Shown piece after piece: positions 1 to 8,756 of a stretch of DNA of 37,640 nucleotides. How positions within the stretch are numbered: position 1 is the first letter of the stretch; each line of letters starts with the position of its first letter. The stretch lies in contig NZ_JARACO010000028.1 in the NCBI RefSeq assembly GCF_028765575.1, forward strand, positions 1 to 37,640, in the 5' to 3' direction. The notes beneath the pieces were generated by a model that searched no databases, was not told the DNA's origin, and worked only from the letters and a program-made list of their open reading frames with translations. Position numbers and translations under genes: made by a program. The DNA comes from Aliivibrio sp. S3MY1. Lineage in GTDB: Bacteria; Pseudomonadota; Gammaproteobacteria; Enterobacterales; Vibrionaceae.

Positions 1-903
1 ACCTAATGACTCAGCAGACAATGCAATAGATTGATTTAATGGCACCCCTGATTTTAGCATCAGAGCAAAGGTTCTTGAGAAACGTGACATTTGTGCTCGT
101 GTAACAATATCGCCAACAATAGGAATTTTTAATCGAAATTCATCCCACTTTTCACGCCCTACATCACCGCTGATCCAAGATTGAAAAGCAACGAACATTC
201 CGGCCATTCCACCGATCATAAAGTGCCAATAGTTTACGGAGAAACTCGATGTCGCCATTAATATTCGTGTTGGTAAAGGCAATTCAACTCCAAAGCGAGC
301 AAACATTGAGGTAAACTGCGGGATCACTTTAATATTAAGCACCAGCATCGCTAAAAAGATAAAACTCAAAACAAAGATCGGATAACGCATCGCTGATTTA
401 ATTCGCTTACGTGTTTCCATTTCTTGTTCGTAATAATTCGCAAGCTGTAATAATGCCTGATCCAAACGACCTGTATTTTCACCAACATGGATCATTGAAA
501 CAAATAAAGAACTAAATACCTGTGGGTGCAGCTGCATTGATACCGACAAACTGCGGCCATTAGTTAAATCAGCCGTCACTTCTTCTAATGCTTTTTTGAG
601 CAGTTTATTATTACTGTTTTGCGACAAACCATTCATTGCACGCAGTAATGGGACTCCAGCTTTCGTCAAACTGTACATTTGACGACAAAAAATCACTAAT
701 ACTTCTAAAGGGATACTAGGTTGAAACCATTTTTTCCAATCAGAAGCACTCGAATTACCACTAAATTTACTTGCTCGAATAGAGGTAGGGATCACCCCAT
801 CATTCAGCAATTGCTCAGCTGCGGCTTCTTGTGACACCGATTCGACGGAGCCTGATACTTGCTCTCCGCGTCGATTACGCCCGCTGTATTTAAATATTGC
901 CAT
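1..903 (-). CDS. mshG: MshG, MSHA pilus inner-membrane platform protein (partial)
   Basis: Partial gene: the ATG is the complement of 901-903 and about 301 codons are read without a stop before the window edge, so the C-terminus is missing. The protein starts MAIFKYSGRNRRGEQVSG, typical of the GspF/PilC family, the inner-membrane platform of type IV pilus and type II secretion systems. A hydrophobic segment with SAIRYPIFVLSFIF and a following VIPQF motif is the expected first membrane span after the first cytoplasmic GspF domain. A second GspF domain begins near the window edge (RAQMSRFSRTFALMLKSG). It begins 9 bases after the mshE stop codon and is clearly in the same operon. By family, it connects the assembly ATPase MshE to the growing pilus. 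Confidence 0.93.
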   Translation of the reverse strand, partial: MAIFKYSGRNRRGEQVSGSVESVSQEAAAEQLLNDGVIPTSIRASKFSGNSSASDWKKWFQPSIPLEVLVIFCRQMYSLTKAGVPLLRAMNGLSQNSNNKLLKKALEEVTADLTNGRSLSVSMQLHPQVFSSLFVSMIHVGENTGRLDQALLQLANYYEQEMETRKRIKSAMRYPIFVLSFIFLAMLVLNIKVIPQFTSMFARFGVELPLPTRILMATSSFSVNYWHFMIGGMAGMFVAFQSWISGDVGREKWDEFRLKIPIVGDIVTRAQMSRFSRTFALMLKSGVPLNQSIALSAESLG

Positions 904-912
904 GATCTATGC

Positions 913-2637
913 CTACATCAATATTGGCTGATGGGAAGCGGCATTATCTCCTTCCCCTAGAACCATTACTTCATCAAGACTGATGATGCCATTCATTGCT
1001 AGCTCCATGGCTGATGCTAATAATGGTTTATAATCTGCATTTTCTCGTGCCTTATGAGAAAATCCCACAGCATCGTTAGCTCTTAGTGCATCCATCATGG
1101 GTTGGTCTAATTCCAGTAGTTCAAAAACACCAATACGGCCACGATAACCGGTTAAGTTACAACTTTGACAACCATACCCTCGTTGAAATGGCACCGATAC
1201 TTGATTTGGGAAGCGCGTCTGCACCCACAGTTTACGAGCCTCATCTAAATTATCTCCCCCTGAACAATCTGGACAAACTTTCTTAACCAGTCGTTGAGCC
1301 AATACTGCGCGAACGGCACTCGCTACCAAATAACCTGGCGCTCCCATATCCATCATACGCAACGCACTATCTACCGCATCATTGGTATGTAATGTTGATA
1401 ATACTAGATGGCCAGTTAGGGCTGCTCGTAATCCAATCTCTACCGTTTCTTGATCACGCATTTCACCAATAAGTATGATGTCAGGATCCTGACGTAGAAA
1501 GGTTCTTAAAATTTTAGCAAACGTTAGATCTATCTTACTATTTACTTGAACTTGGTTAATTCGAGATAGACGATACTCTACTGGATCTTCCGCAGTGATG
1601 ATCTTCTTACTTGGCTGATTAAGCTCATTCAAGGCACCATATAGCGTTGTCGTTTTACCTGAACCGGTAGGCCCTGTTACTAAGATCATACCGTGAGGGC
1701 GACGTAGTTGTTTACGTAATCGAACTAAAAGATGTTCAGGTAAGCCTGAGTATTCTAATTCACGAATACCTGATGTTTGATTGAGTAAACGCATTACCAC
1801 TGATTCGCCATATTGCACAGGCATCGTTGAGAGACGAATATCAACCGATTGACCACGAGATTTAATATTAAAGCGCCCATCTTGAGGTAAACGTTTTTCA
1901 GAAATATCTAAGTTAGCCATTAGCTTTAAACGAAGTACCAAAGCAGAAGCGATGTTAACTTCATTAAGTAGGGTTTCGTGTAAAACACCATCAATACGCT
2001 GACGCAAGCGTAATACTTTATCATCAGGTTCGATATGAATATCCGATGCACCAACTTGAATCGCATCTTCAAATAAAGAATTAATTAATTTAACAACGGT
2101 AACTTCATCATTATCGTTATCTGTAATACCAAAATTAAAGTCATTGCTATCTTGATGTTCAGATTGCAATTGCTCAGCAAAAGAGGCTATCTCTTTAGTT
2201 CGACGATAAAAACGATCAAAGCTATCAACCAATTGTCTTTCAGAGGCGATAACCATTTCAATTTGATAGCGCTGAAGTTGCGAGAATAGTGCTTCTTGAG
2301 CAGAGAGATCGGCTGGATCACTCATTGCTACACGAATAGTATTTCCCTTTTGACTAAGCACTAACGCTCGTAATCGACGAGCATGAACCTCTGGTAATAG
2401 CTGCACTGCGGCGGCATCAATATCTGCACGGTTTAAATCAACCAAAGGGACATCTAATTGCTGAGATAGAAAGGTCAGCATTTGCTTTTCAGATAGGAAA
2501 CCTAACTGTATTAGCGTACCGCCCAATTTTCGTCCTGTTTTCTTTTGCGCTAACAGGGCTTGTTCTATCTGCTGCTCAGTAACAATGTTCTCTTCGACTA
2601 ATAGATCACCAAGTCTTTTTCTTAACTTAAGACGCAT
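913..2637 (-). CDS. mshE: MshE, MSHA pilus extension ATPase with c-di-GMP-binding N-terminus
   Basis: A 574-residue GspE/PilB-type hexameric ATPase that powers MSHA pilin polymerisation at the cytoplasmic face of the inner membrane. The N-terminus carries two tandem MshEN-type motifs, RLGDLLVEENIV (from about residue 8) and KLGGTLIQLGFL (about 37), the elements known to bind cyclic di-GMP in V. cholerae MshE. The Walker A motif GPTGSGKTTT lies near residue 320 and the Walker B region PDIILIGEMRDQET near 385. Two CxxC pairs (CPDC near 456, CQSC near 490) form the zinc-binding tetracysteine motif. The start ATG (complement 2635-2637) shares one base with the mshN stop codon, so translation is probably coupled. 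Pilus extension is expected to be controlled directly by c-di-GMP. Confidence 0.96.
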   Translation of the reverse strand: MRLKLRKRLGDLLVEENIVTEQQIEQALLAQKKTGRKLGGTLIQLGFLSEKQMLTFLSQQLDVPLVDLNRADIDAAAVQLLPEVHARRLRALVLSQKGNTIRVAMSDPADLSAQEALFSQLQRYQIEMVIASERQLVDSFDRFYRRTKEIASFAEQLQSEHQDSNDFNFGITDNDNDEVTVVKLINSLFEDAIQVGASDIHIEPDDKVLRLRQRIDGVLHETLLNEVNIASALVLRLKLMANLDISEKRLPQDGRFNIKSRGQSVDIRLSTMPVQYGESVVMRLLNQTSGIRELEYSGLPEHLLVRLRKQLRRPHGMILVTGPTGSGKTTTLYGALNELNQPSKKIITAEDPVEYRLSRINQVQVNSKIDLTFAKILRTFLRQDPDIILIGEMRDQETVEIGLRAALTGHLVLSTLHTNDAVDSALRMMDMGAPGYLVASAVRAVLAQRLVKKVCPDCSGGDNLDEARKLWVQTRFPNQVSVPFQRGYGCQSCNLTGYRGRIGVFELLELDQPMMDALRANDAVGFSHKARENADYKPLLASAMELAMNGIISLDEVMVLGEGDNAASHQPILM

Positions 2638-3722
2638 TATTCAGTTCCTTCCATTGTTGCTAATAATTTAATTCTATCTCTGATAAACACCTGAGATGAT
2701 CGAGATAATCCAGGTTTAATTAATGCGGCTTGATAAGTCTCGTACGCTTTCTTTACTTGCGCTTCTCTTTCATAAACTATCGCTAAGCCAAGCCACCAGC
2801 GACCATTATCTGGTTCTTTATTTACTAGCATTTGGTAACTTTCTTTTGCCAAATCCATCAATTTTAACTGTTGAGCCAATCCGCCACGAGTCGCAAGATA
2901 ATCAACACCAGCCTCTACAGGTATGAACTCTAATACTGACAATGCGGCTTCTGGCTGTTTTTCTTTCTGCAATAAACTCGCCAACGCTAAACGCAAAGAG
3001 ACACTGTTATGGTCAAGCTTAATCCCTTGCTGTAATACCGCCGCAGATTCTTGTACCTCTCGCTTCCCATACAATAATGCCGCCAGTTTCTTTCGTGAGG
3101 CCTCATCACTAGGTTGGTATTTTAAAACCGTATAGTATGCTTTCATTGCCTCTTTAAAATCAGACCTATCTAAAGCATTCTTAGCGACATCGCGACTTTT
3201 CTGAGCTAAATCTGACGGCAGTAATTCAACTTCTTCCACAAAAAAACGTTCGCTTTCCATCTCTTCTGGAGTCTTTGGGATGACCGCCTCTTTTTTAGGT
3301 GTTACTGATGCTTCTTTTGTATTAGAGGTATAGTTAACAGCCGATATAGTCGCTTTTTCTGATTGCTGCTCTCTATCTTCTGTTCCCGGTTCTTTCACAA
3401 TAATAATAGGCTCAAGTGCTTTATCTTTATAAATAGAGCTGATCTCTTGATTGGCTACTTTTTGTGTAGGCGAAAGAGGTAAAGTCGCTGCAACTGTCAA
3501 TGATCGTGTGACGAAAGCCTCTTCTTGAATAGGGTTTGAAGCGTCATCTAAAGTAGCCCAGCCAATCAGAGAGAGTGCACTAATCACCCCAATAGCAAAA
3601 AAGAAAGAGGCTTTAAATTTAGATTCGACATTTGGAATATGTGCTGGAGAAATGCTCTTTTGAACACCTTCATTTACATCTTGTTTAGTAATATTCAACA
3701 AGGCTTTATTAGTGGCACTCAC
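2637..3722 (-). CDS. mshN: MshN, TPR-containing MSHA biogenesis protein
   Basis: MSHA biogenesis protein with one membrane anchor (hydrophobic stretch ASFFFAIGVISALSLIG, about residues 36-55), a low-complexity lysine/glutamate-rich linker, and tetratricopeptide-like repeats in the C-terminal half. I start it at a GTG (complement 3720-3722) giving 361 residues: TTGGAG lies just upstream, and the GTG overlaps the mshM TGA as GTGA, a classic coupled junction. An in-frame TTG 18 bases upstream would give 367 residues but has no better ribosome site. The assignment rests on the TPR architecture and the position between mshM and mshE, as in V. cholerae. Its exact role is not well defined; a periplasmic scaffolding role is inferred. 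Confidence 0.88.
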   Translation of the reverse strand: MSATNKALLNITKQDVNEGVQKSISPAHIPNVESKFKASFFFAIGVISALSLIGWATLDDASNPIQEEAFVTRSLTVAATLPLSPTQKVANQEISSIYKDKALEPIIIVKEPGTEDREQQSEKATISAVNYTSNTKEASVTPKKEAVIPKTPEEMESERFFVEEVELLPSDLAQKSRDVAKNALDRSDFKEAMKAYYTVLKYQPSDEASRKKLAALLYGKREVQESAAVLQQGIKLDHNSVSLRLALASLLQKEKQPEAALSVLEFIPVEAGVDYLATRGGLAQQLKLMDLAKESYQMLVNKEPDNGRWWLGLAIVYEREAQVKKAYETYQAALIKPGLSRSSQVFIRDRIKLLATMEGTE

Positions 3723-4567
3723 GATGCTCTCCAACCCCAAAATGTGGGGAAATAATACGTAGGTTTGGCAGTATCAGTGGTATCTAAAATGGCATTAAAT
3801 ACTGACTTAGCAGATATTGTCTCTAACTCTTCTGAAAAAGAAATAAGCAGAGCTTTATGGCATAGTTGATTTATCAATCGTGGTACACCGCCACTTGCTT
3901 GCCAAATGGCTTTCATTTGTGAAAGCGTAAAGGGGTTATTCTCACAGCCAGATGCAGTCATTCTATAATTAATGTACGCCACGGTTTCACTCACATTTAA
4001 TGCTCGTAGCGACGCGGAAAAAGTTATTCGCTGCCTAAGCTGACGTAAGTGGTATTGCTGTAATCTCTCATCTAGCTCTGGCTGCCCAAACAACACAATT
4101 TGCAATAACTTGGTATAGTCCGTTTCAAGATTTCCAAATAAACGTAAGGTTTCTAATGCTTCATCACTGAGAGCTTGTGCCTCATCAAGAAAAACGACGG
4201 CGGTTTTACCCTCCGCCTGTAAATCAATCAGCCTGTCATGAATGCGATCAGTTAATGCGATGCCATCACCATCTTGCTCAATCCATAATTCTTTCGCTAA
4301 TGCTTGACGTAATTCATGGCTATTCATCATAGGATTAGGCAGATAAAGTAACTCAACATTCGCAGGTAACTGGCTCATCAACATTCGACAAACCAGTGTT
4401 TTACCTGTGCCAATTTCACCGGTTACTTTAATGACTCCCTCCCCCATAGAAATAGCAGACAACACCATTTTTATCGCCTCATAATGAGGCGATAATCCAT
4501 GAAAAAGAGAGGTATTCGGCGTTAAAGTAAAAGGTAACTGCTTTAAACCGAAATGTTGTTCATACAT
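3719..4567 (-). CDS. mshM: MshM, ExeA-like AAA ATPase of MSHA system
   Basis: A 282-residue AAA-type ATPase of the ExeA/GspA family. It starts MYEQHFGLKQLPFTLTPN, a typical ExeA N-terminus, and has Walker A GEIGTGKT near residue 50 and Walker B VVFLDEAQ near 122-130. The end of the domain contains the family-typical GGVPRLINQLCHKAL. In related systems such proteins help assemble the secretin through the cell wall, which suits its place directly after the secretin gene mshL. It starts 11 bases after the mshL stop and overlaps mshN by four bases. No peptidoglycan-binding domain follows the ATPase, unlike full-length ExeA; in this operon that role may be filled by another protein. Confidence 0.92.
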   Translation of the reverse strand: MYEQHFGLKQLPFTLTPNTSLFHGLSPHYEAIKMVLSAISMGEGVIKVTGEIGTGKTLVCRMLMSQLPANVELLYLPNPMMNSHELRQALAKELWIEQDGDGIALTDRIHDRLIDLQAEGKTAVVFLDEAQALSDEALETLRLFGNLETDYTKLLQIVLFGQPELDERLQQYHLRQLRQRITFSASLRALNVSETVAYINYRMTASGCENNPFTLSQMKAIWQASGGVPRLINQLCHKALLISFSEELETISAKSVFNAILDTTDTAKPTYYFPTFWGWRAS

Positions 4568-4578
4568 AAACTAGGGGG

Positions 4579-6189
4579 TTACTCCTCAGGGAACCATTCT
4601 TGCAATAAATCACGAGAACGCTCTAATTCTTCTTGCCAAGTATCAACACCAACCACCGTTGGTTTTAATAAAATAACCAGCTCTGTTTTTTGAGTAAGTT
4701 GACTCACATTACGGAATAAATGACCTAATGCAGGAATATCGCCTAAGAATGGCACCTTAGATACTTGATCAACAGTCTGAGATTTCATCAAACCACCAAT
4801 AACTACCACATCACCACTTTTTGCTCGGATAACCGAATCAGATTCACGGATTGAGCTTTTTGCTAATGGTAGCTGGAGTACACCACCGACATCACCCAAA
4901 TCAATCTCTTTAATTTCAGTTTCAACATTAATAACTGAAGGATGCACATGCAACATTACATTGCCTTTATCATCGATTTGAGGAGTAACATCTAATGAAA
5001 TACCAGAGAAAAATGGAGTTAGAGTCACTTCAGGTGAGGCATTTGAATTATCACCACTGCCCGTTACGCTTGATACCTCAGTGACAAAATATTCATCACG
5101 ACCAACTTTAATGACTGCTTTTTGATTATTCGCCGCGGTGACACGAGGGCTTGAAAGCACATTTAAGTCACCTTGAGTATCCATAAAGCGAAGAACAGCG
5201 GAAAAGTTACCATCAGAGACAGTGATGTTAGTTTGACCTCCAAGTAACGTTCCAATCGCATCCATACCTGGCAAAATGTCACCGGTAGTTCCCGGAGTTT
5301 GGCCAAAAATGATGTTAGTGCCACCAATTGAACCCGTTAAACTAGACCAATTAATACCTTGCTGATAACCATCACTTAGTGTGACTTCAAGTAATTTAGC
5401 TTCCAGAATAACTTGGCGTTGCAAGCGTTTATGAGAAACACCTAAAAATTGTTTAACTTTACGTAACTCATCAGGTGAGGCGGTAATTGTAATAACACTC
5501 GCTTGTGGAGAAGTCACGACACTACGATCAGAGCCATTACCGATCATCACTGAAACGGCTTTCTCTAGTTCTGTCCAGAAATCACTTTCACTGGTGGTTT
5601 CAATTTCAGTACCGCCAGTAGCTGAAGATGAACTATCACTATTGCTTGATGATGAACTTCCATCAGAATTAGTAATAGAGCCCGTTGTTATCGTCGTTAA
5701 TGAGCGACCTTTACGAGTAAGCTGTAAATAATCGATAGGGATTGTTTCTGTACGGATTGTCGCCGGATAAACTTGTAATATTTTATCTGACTTTACAATT
5801 TCATAGCCATACAAATCCTCAACCGACGATAAAACCTCATCTAAAGTCACGTCATTAATATTCATTGTTATACGACCTGAAACCTTAGGATGTATTACAA
5901 CGCTGTATTCAGTACCTTTAACGAGACTAGTAAAGAAAGCTTTAGCGCTAACTCCGTTCGCTTTTACTCTAAAACGCTTAACTGGTTCATCTATTTCAAT
6001 ACTCGGCGCATTCAAATCAGGCATTAAATCAGCCTGCACTGATGCAGGCAAATCAATCAATAACTGACCACCATTTTCATTAATAGATTGATCTAAAGTC
6101 TGTTTAATTTCAACGGGATCACGGTGCCCCATTGAGCAGCCCGCTAATGACGCTACCATGAAGCTAATGATGACATTACGTACTTTCAT
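4579..6189 (-). CDS. mshL: MshL, MSHA secretin (outer-membrane lipoprotein)
   Basis: A 536-residue secretin forming the outer-membrane pore for the MSHA pilus. The N-terminus MKVRNVIISFMVASLAGCS is a lipoprotein signal with lipobox LAGC. Next come a short STN-like segment and an N-domain region, then a serine-rich linker at about residues 170-191, just before the last N-domain (EKAVSVMIGNG onwards). The C-terminal secretin core carries VPFLGDIPALGHLF followed by TELVILLKPTVV, the family signature. It lies 11 bases after mshK and 11 before mshM in the operon. The serine/aspartate-rich insert is probably a flexible linker and may vary between strains. Confidence 0.95.
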   Translation of the reverse strand: MKVRNVIISFMVASLAGCSMGHRDPVEIKQTLDQSINENGGQLLIDLPASVQADLMPDLNAPSIEIDEPVKRFRVKANGVSAKAFFTSLVKGTEYSVVIHPKVSGRITMNINDVTLDEVLSSVEDLYGYEIVKSDKILQVYPATIRTETIPIDYLQLTRKGRSLTTITTGSITNSDGSSSSSNSDSSSSATGGTEIETTSESDFWTELEKAVSVMIGNGSDRSVVTSPQASVITITASPDELRKVKQFLGVSHKRLQRQVILEAKLLEVTLSDGYQQGINWSSLTGSIGGTNIIFGQTPGTTGDILPGMDAIGTLLGGQTNITVSDGNFSAVLRFMDTQGDLNVLSSPRVTAANNQKAVIKVGRDEYFVTEVSSVTGSGDNSNASPEVTLTPFFSGISLDVTPQIDDKGNVMLHVHPSVINVETEIKEIDLGDVGGVLQLPLAKSSIRESDSVIRAKSGDVVVIGGLMKSQTVDQVSKVPFLGDIPALGHLFRNVSQLTQKTELVILLKPTVVGVDTWQEELERSRDLLQEWFPEE

Positions 6190-6200
6190 TATTACAAACC

Positions 6201-6536
6201 TTAATTTTTAATATCTTGTGAAAATAGAGAAAGTTGCCACTGCTTACCAGAACGGCCAATCGAAACGCTTTCTTCGTTAATCGCTAATAAAGTGTAACCT
6301 GATATTTTGTCGCCTTTTTTCACTGATTTATCATCTAAGACGGCATAACAATTCGAGTGACCATTACAACTGATTGCTTGTAATGAAGGAAAATACTGGC
6401 GTTTCTTAACCACTTTTTTCTTTGCTGGTTCTGGCTTCTGCCAACTTAGAGGTTCTGTTGGATCATGTCCAACTGTCGCATCTGATGCGTAAGACGACGC
6501 AGAGAATAACAATAAAACTAAAAAACATTTTTTCAT
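6201..6536 (-). CDS. mshK: MshK, small periplasmic MSHA biogenesis protein (PilP-like)
   Basis: Small exported protein of 111 residues. I place the start at the ATG complementary to 6534-6536, giving MKKCFLVLLLFSASSYASD, a clean type I signal peptide with an AYA-S cleavage region. A start 33 bases further upstream would add a charged extension in front of this signal and overlap mshJ, so it is unlikely. The mature part has a basic stretch (KKKVVKKRQYFPSLQAIS) and a short beta-rich domain ending in WQLSLFSQDI, reminiscent of PilP/GspC pilotin-side domains that link inner-membrane PilN/PilO-type proteins to the secretin. It sits between mshJ and mshL, matching V. cholerae mshK. The family is weakly conserved, so identity rests largely on position. 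Confidence 0.88.
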   Translation of the reverse strand: MKKCFLVLLLFSASSYASDATVGHDPTEPLSWQKPEPAKKKVVKKRQYFPSLQAISCNGHSNCYAVLDDKSVKKGDKISGYTLLAINEESVSIGRSGKQWQLSLFSQDIKN

Positions 6537-6537
6537 G

Positions 6538-7176
6538 TTAGCCGCCAATAAATCCTTTACTCGAACCAAGTGTATAGACCTCTATGCTAAGTTCTGCGAT
6601 TGGGTATTTTTTTACTTCATAGTTAAAACTTCGCCAATAATACTTCACTGACAACGCTTCTAAACTAGATAAATAGGCTTCTATATCAAAATAATTTCCA
6701 GATAAAACCAACTTCACAGGATGAATGTAATAGCCTGCGACATTATTTTCATCCAATAGGCGCTCTGAACTCAGAGTGCTCATTGAAAGTAAGGTTAATT
6801 TTGATGATTCTTGAAGCACGGTTTCCAGCAGTTGAGCCATTTGACTAGGTGATACTAGAGCCGCAACTCTATTTGAAAGCAATTCTGCGAGGTCTTGACT
6901 CTCTAATGTTAACGCTTGATATTGTTGATCAATCTCTATATTTGGATCTTTTTGTAGTCTAAATTGAGCTAATTCAATTTGTTGCTTTAACGATGTAATA
7001 GCGTTATTCAAACGTGTTACATCTCGTTCCACTTTTTGATATTCAGCAATTTTAGGTTCAACAATAAAGGTTAATGAAATAAAAATCACAGCAACCCAAC
7101 CCACTAAGGCAATTAGTATTTTTTCTCTTTGCGAAAATGCAGAGAATAGCTCTTTGGCTTTAATCCAATGCTCCAT
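6538..7176 (-). CDS. mshJ: MshJ, PilO/GspM-like MSHA biogenesis protein
   Basis: A 212-residue inner-membrane protein: a short cytoplasmic head (MEHWIKAKELFSAFSQREK), one membrane span (ILIALVGWVAVIFISLTFIV, about residues 20-40), a coiled-coil (about 45-105), and a periplasmic ferredoxin-like domain (LVLSGNYFDIEAYLSSLEAL). This is the PilO/GspM layout. It is expected to pair with MshI (PilM/PilN-like) in the alignment complex linking MshG/MshE to the secretin. An AAAGGAATAA ribosome site precedes the ATG. Two bases separate it from mshI, and mshK starts immediately after its stop. Confidence 0.92.
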   Translation of the reverse strand: MEHWIKAKELFSAFSQREKILIALVGWVAVIFISLTFIVEPKIAEYQKVERDVTRLNNAITSLKQQIELAQFRLQKDPNIEIDQQYQALTLESQDLAELLSNRVAALVSPSQMAQLLETVLQESSKLTLLSMSTLSSERLLDENNVAGYYIHPVKLVLSGNYFDIEAYLSSLEALSVKYYWRSFNYEVKKYPIAELSIEVYTLGSSKGFIGG

Positions 7177-7178
7177 GA

Positions 7179-8645
7179 TTATTCCTTTGCCACTTTCGTA
7201 TTTAAGATAAATGACACTAAGCCTTTTTCATCTGTTTTGATTTCTAATTGGTCAAACGTTCTACCCACTAAGTGCAATTCACCTTCAAAGCTTTGCACCC
7301 AATTAGGAATAACATCTGGCGTTCGTGCATAACCTGTAAAGTTAACATCTTCACCTGAAATATAAATTTTCGTCAGGGAAATATTTCCTTTTCCGAGTTG
7401 AGTTAAGTTACTCATCACCCCGGAATAACCGATCTGCATTCCATCATCAAAATTATCAATCACTTTTAATGATGCACGTTTCGATTCAATATCTTCTTGC
7501 AAACGCTTAATTGCCGCTAATTTGGCAGCAGAAGATTTATGCCCTTCGATCTTTTTATTTAATACGAACAATTCTTGTTTATGGCTACTTTCTTGAGAAG
7601 TGAGCAATTGCGAGCGTTCTTCTAAATTGATTAATTTCCATTGATAAAAACCAACAATCATCATCGCAATAACAAGACCGACCCCCCAGCTAATCATTAC
7701 ATTTTGTAGAGTGAAATAATCCGCTTTCGATTTTAATCTATCACTGTATAAATTGACTCTTGATTGATTAAATAATCCAAGCCAAGCTAGTAACTCTCCA
7801 GAACGAAATACTCTTGGTTCATCAACCAAAAGTGAAGCGACTTTCACACCTAAGCGATTCTGTAATTCTGACGCTAAAATCGCATCGTCTTCATCATCAC
7901 AACGAAAGTATAAATGACTAATATTAACGCCATGCAGCTGAGCACTTAGATAGTCTAATGAGCGTTGTAATTCCAATGCCAAATTATCTAATTGAAAGCT
8001 ATTTGTATTATCGCCCGTTAATGGTGCCATAATGCCACGTAATGAGCGGTTGAGGTGCAAACGCTCTTCACTAAAAGCAAGCAATTTAAATTCAGCTGAT
8101 TTATTGTGAGTCAATAGCATGAAGCTATCGTCTTCTTTTTTAACATGCCCCCAAACCAATTCATCTGGTGTGACATTAACGATATTAATTGAAAACGGCT
8201 TTAGTAACTCAAGTAGAGCTTTAATCGTAGCTAATTGAGAAATGTAAACTTGCATCTTGCCATTAATCGTTTCTATTCCATCAGCAACAATATCGGCAAC
8301 ACGATCAGAGATCAGATCTTTGACTAAAAAAGGTAACGCGCCAACCAGCTCTTCTTTTGGCAGGTTCGGGTTATCAATTTGGAAAGATTGGTATAAATGT
8401 GACCCTATCACAATATTCGTATTGCAATCTGATATAGCCATATCCTGACAAGCACTAACTAAAGCTTCTTCCCAATTATGTGATTGTTCAACAGGAGTAA
8501 AGTGATGTGATTCAAGTTCATCATTGGTATCACTTTTTGCGATATAAATACCACCTTGCAATATCACAATCGATGTTGTTGTTTTTACTGAACGAGATAG
8601 CTTCAGTTTTTTTAATGCATCCATCATATTCATTATATTGCTCAT
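7179..8645 (-). CDS. mshI: MshI, PilM/PilN-like MSHA biogenesis protein
   Basis: A 488-residue protein, the first of the msh assembly operon. The N-terminal part (about residues 20-300) is a cytoplasmic actin-like/GspL-type domain, followed by one membrane span (about 315-335, ISWGVGLVIAMMIVGFY), a coiled-coil, and a periplasmic PilN-like domain. It therefore combines PilM- and PilN-like parts in one chain, as GspL does. The assignment is strongly supported by order: csrD upstream and mshJKLMNE downstream. The first ATG (complement 8643-8645) has only a weak purine-rich ribosome site (GTAGAGAA); a second in-frame ATG lies four codons later, so the start is uncertain by a few residues. Confidence 0.9.
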   Translation of the reverse strand: MSNIMNMMDALKKLKLSRSVKTTTSIVILQGGIYIAKSDTNDELESHHFTPVEQSHNWEEALVSACQDMAISDCNTNIVIGSHLYQSFQIDNPNLPKEELVGALPFLVKDLISDRVADIVADGIETINGKMQVYISQLATIKALLELLKPFSINIVNVTPDELVWGHVKKEDDSFMLLTHNKSAEFKLLAFSEERLHLNRSLRGIMAPLTGDNTNSFQLDNLALELQRSLDYLSAQLHGVNISHLYFRCDDEDDAILASELQNRLGVKVASLLVDEPRVFRSGELLAWLGLFNQSRVNLYSDRLKSKADYFTLQNVMISWGVGLVIAMMIVGFYQWKLINLEERSQLLTSQESSHKQELFVLNKKIEGHKSSAAKLAAIKRLQEDIESKRASLKVIDNFDDGMQIGYSGVMSNLTQLGKGNISLTKIYISGEDVNFTGYARTPDVIPNWVQSFEGELHLVGRTFDQLEIKTDEKGLVSFILNTKVAKE

Positions 8646-8756
8646 TTCTCTACTGCGTCATTTCAATGGTATTAACAAACCTAGGACATATAGCGCAAGA
8701 TAATACAACATTCTATTCTTGTCTGATATGAGATTATCTACAAATTAAGGAAGTTC
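8646..8756. other. csrD-mshI spacer
   Basis: This 111-base spacer separates csrD from the msh assembly operon on the minus strand. I see no intrinsic terminator after csrD, so some read-through into mshI is possible. On the minus strand TTGCGC, a 17-base gap and TTAATA could form a weak sigma-70 promoter for mshI, but the match is poor and I do not call it separately. Confidence 0.4.

Noticed and set aside
3723-3740. TTG start for mshN giving 367 residues
   Set aside because: The GTG at 3722 has a clear TTGGAG ribosome site and a GTGA overlap with mshM, making it a better start.
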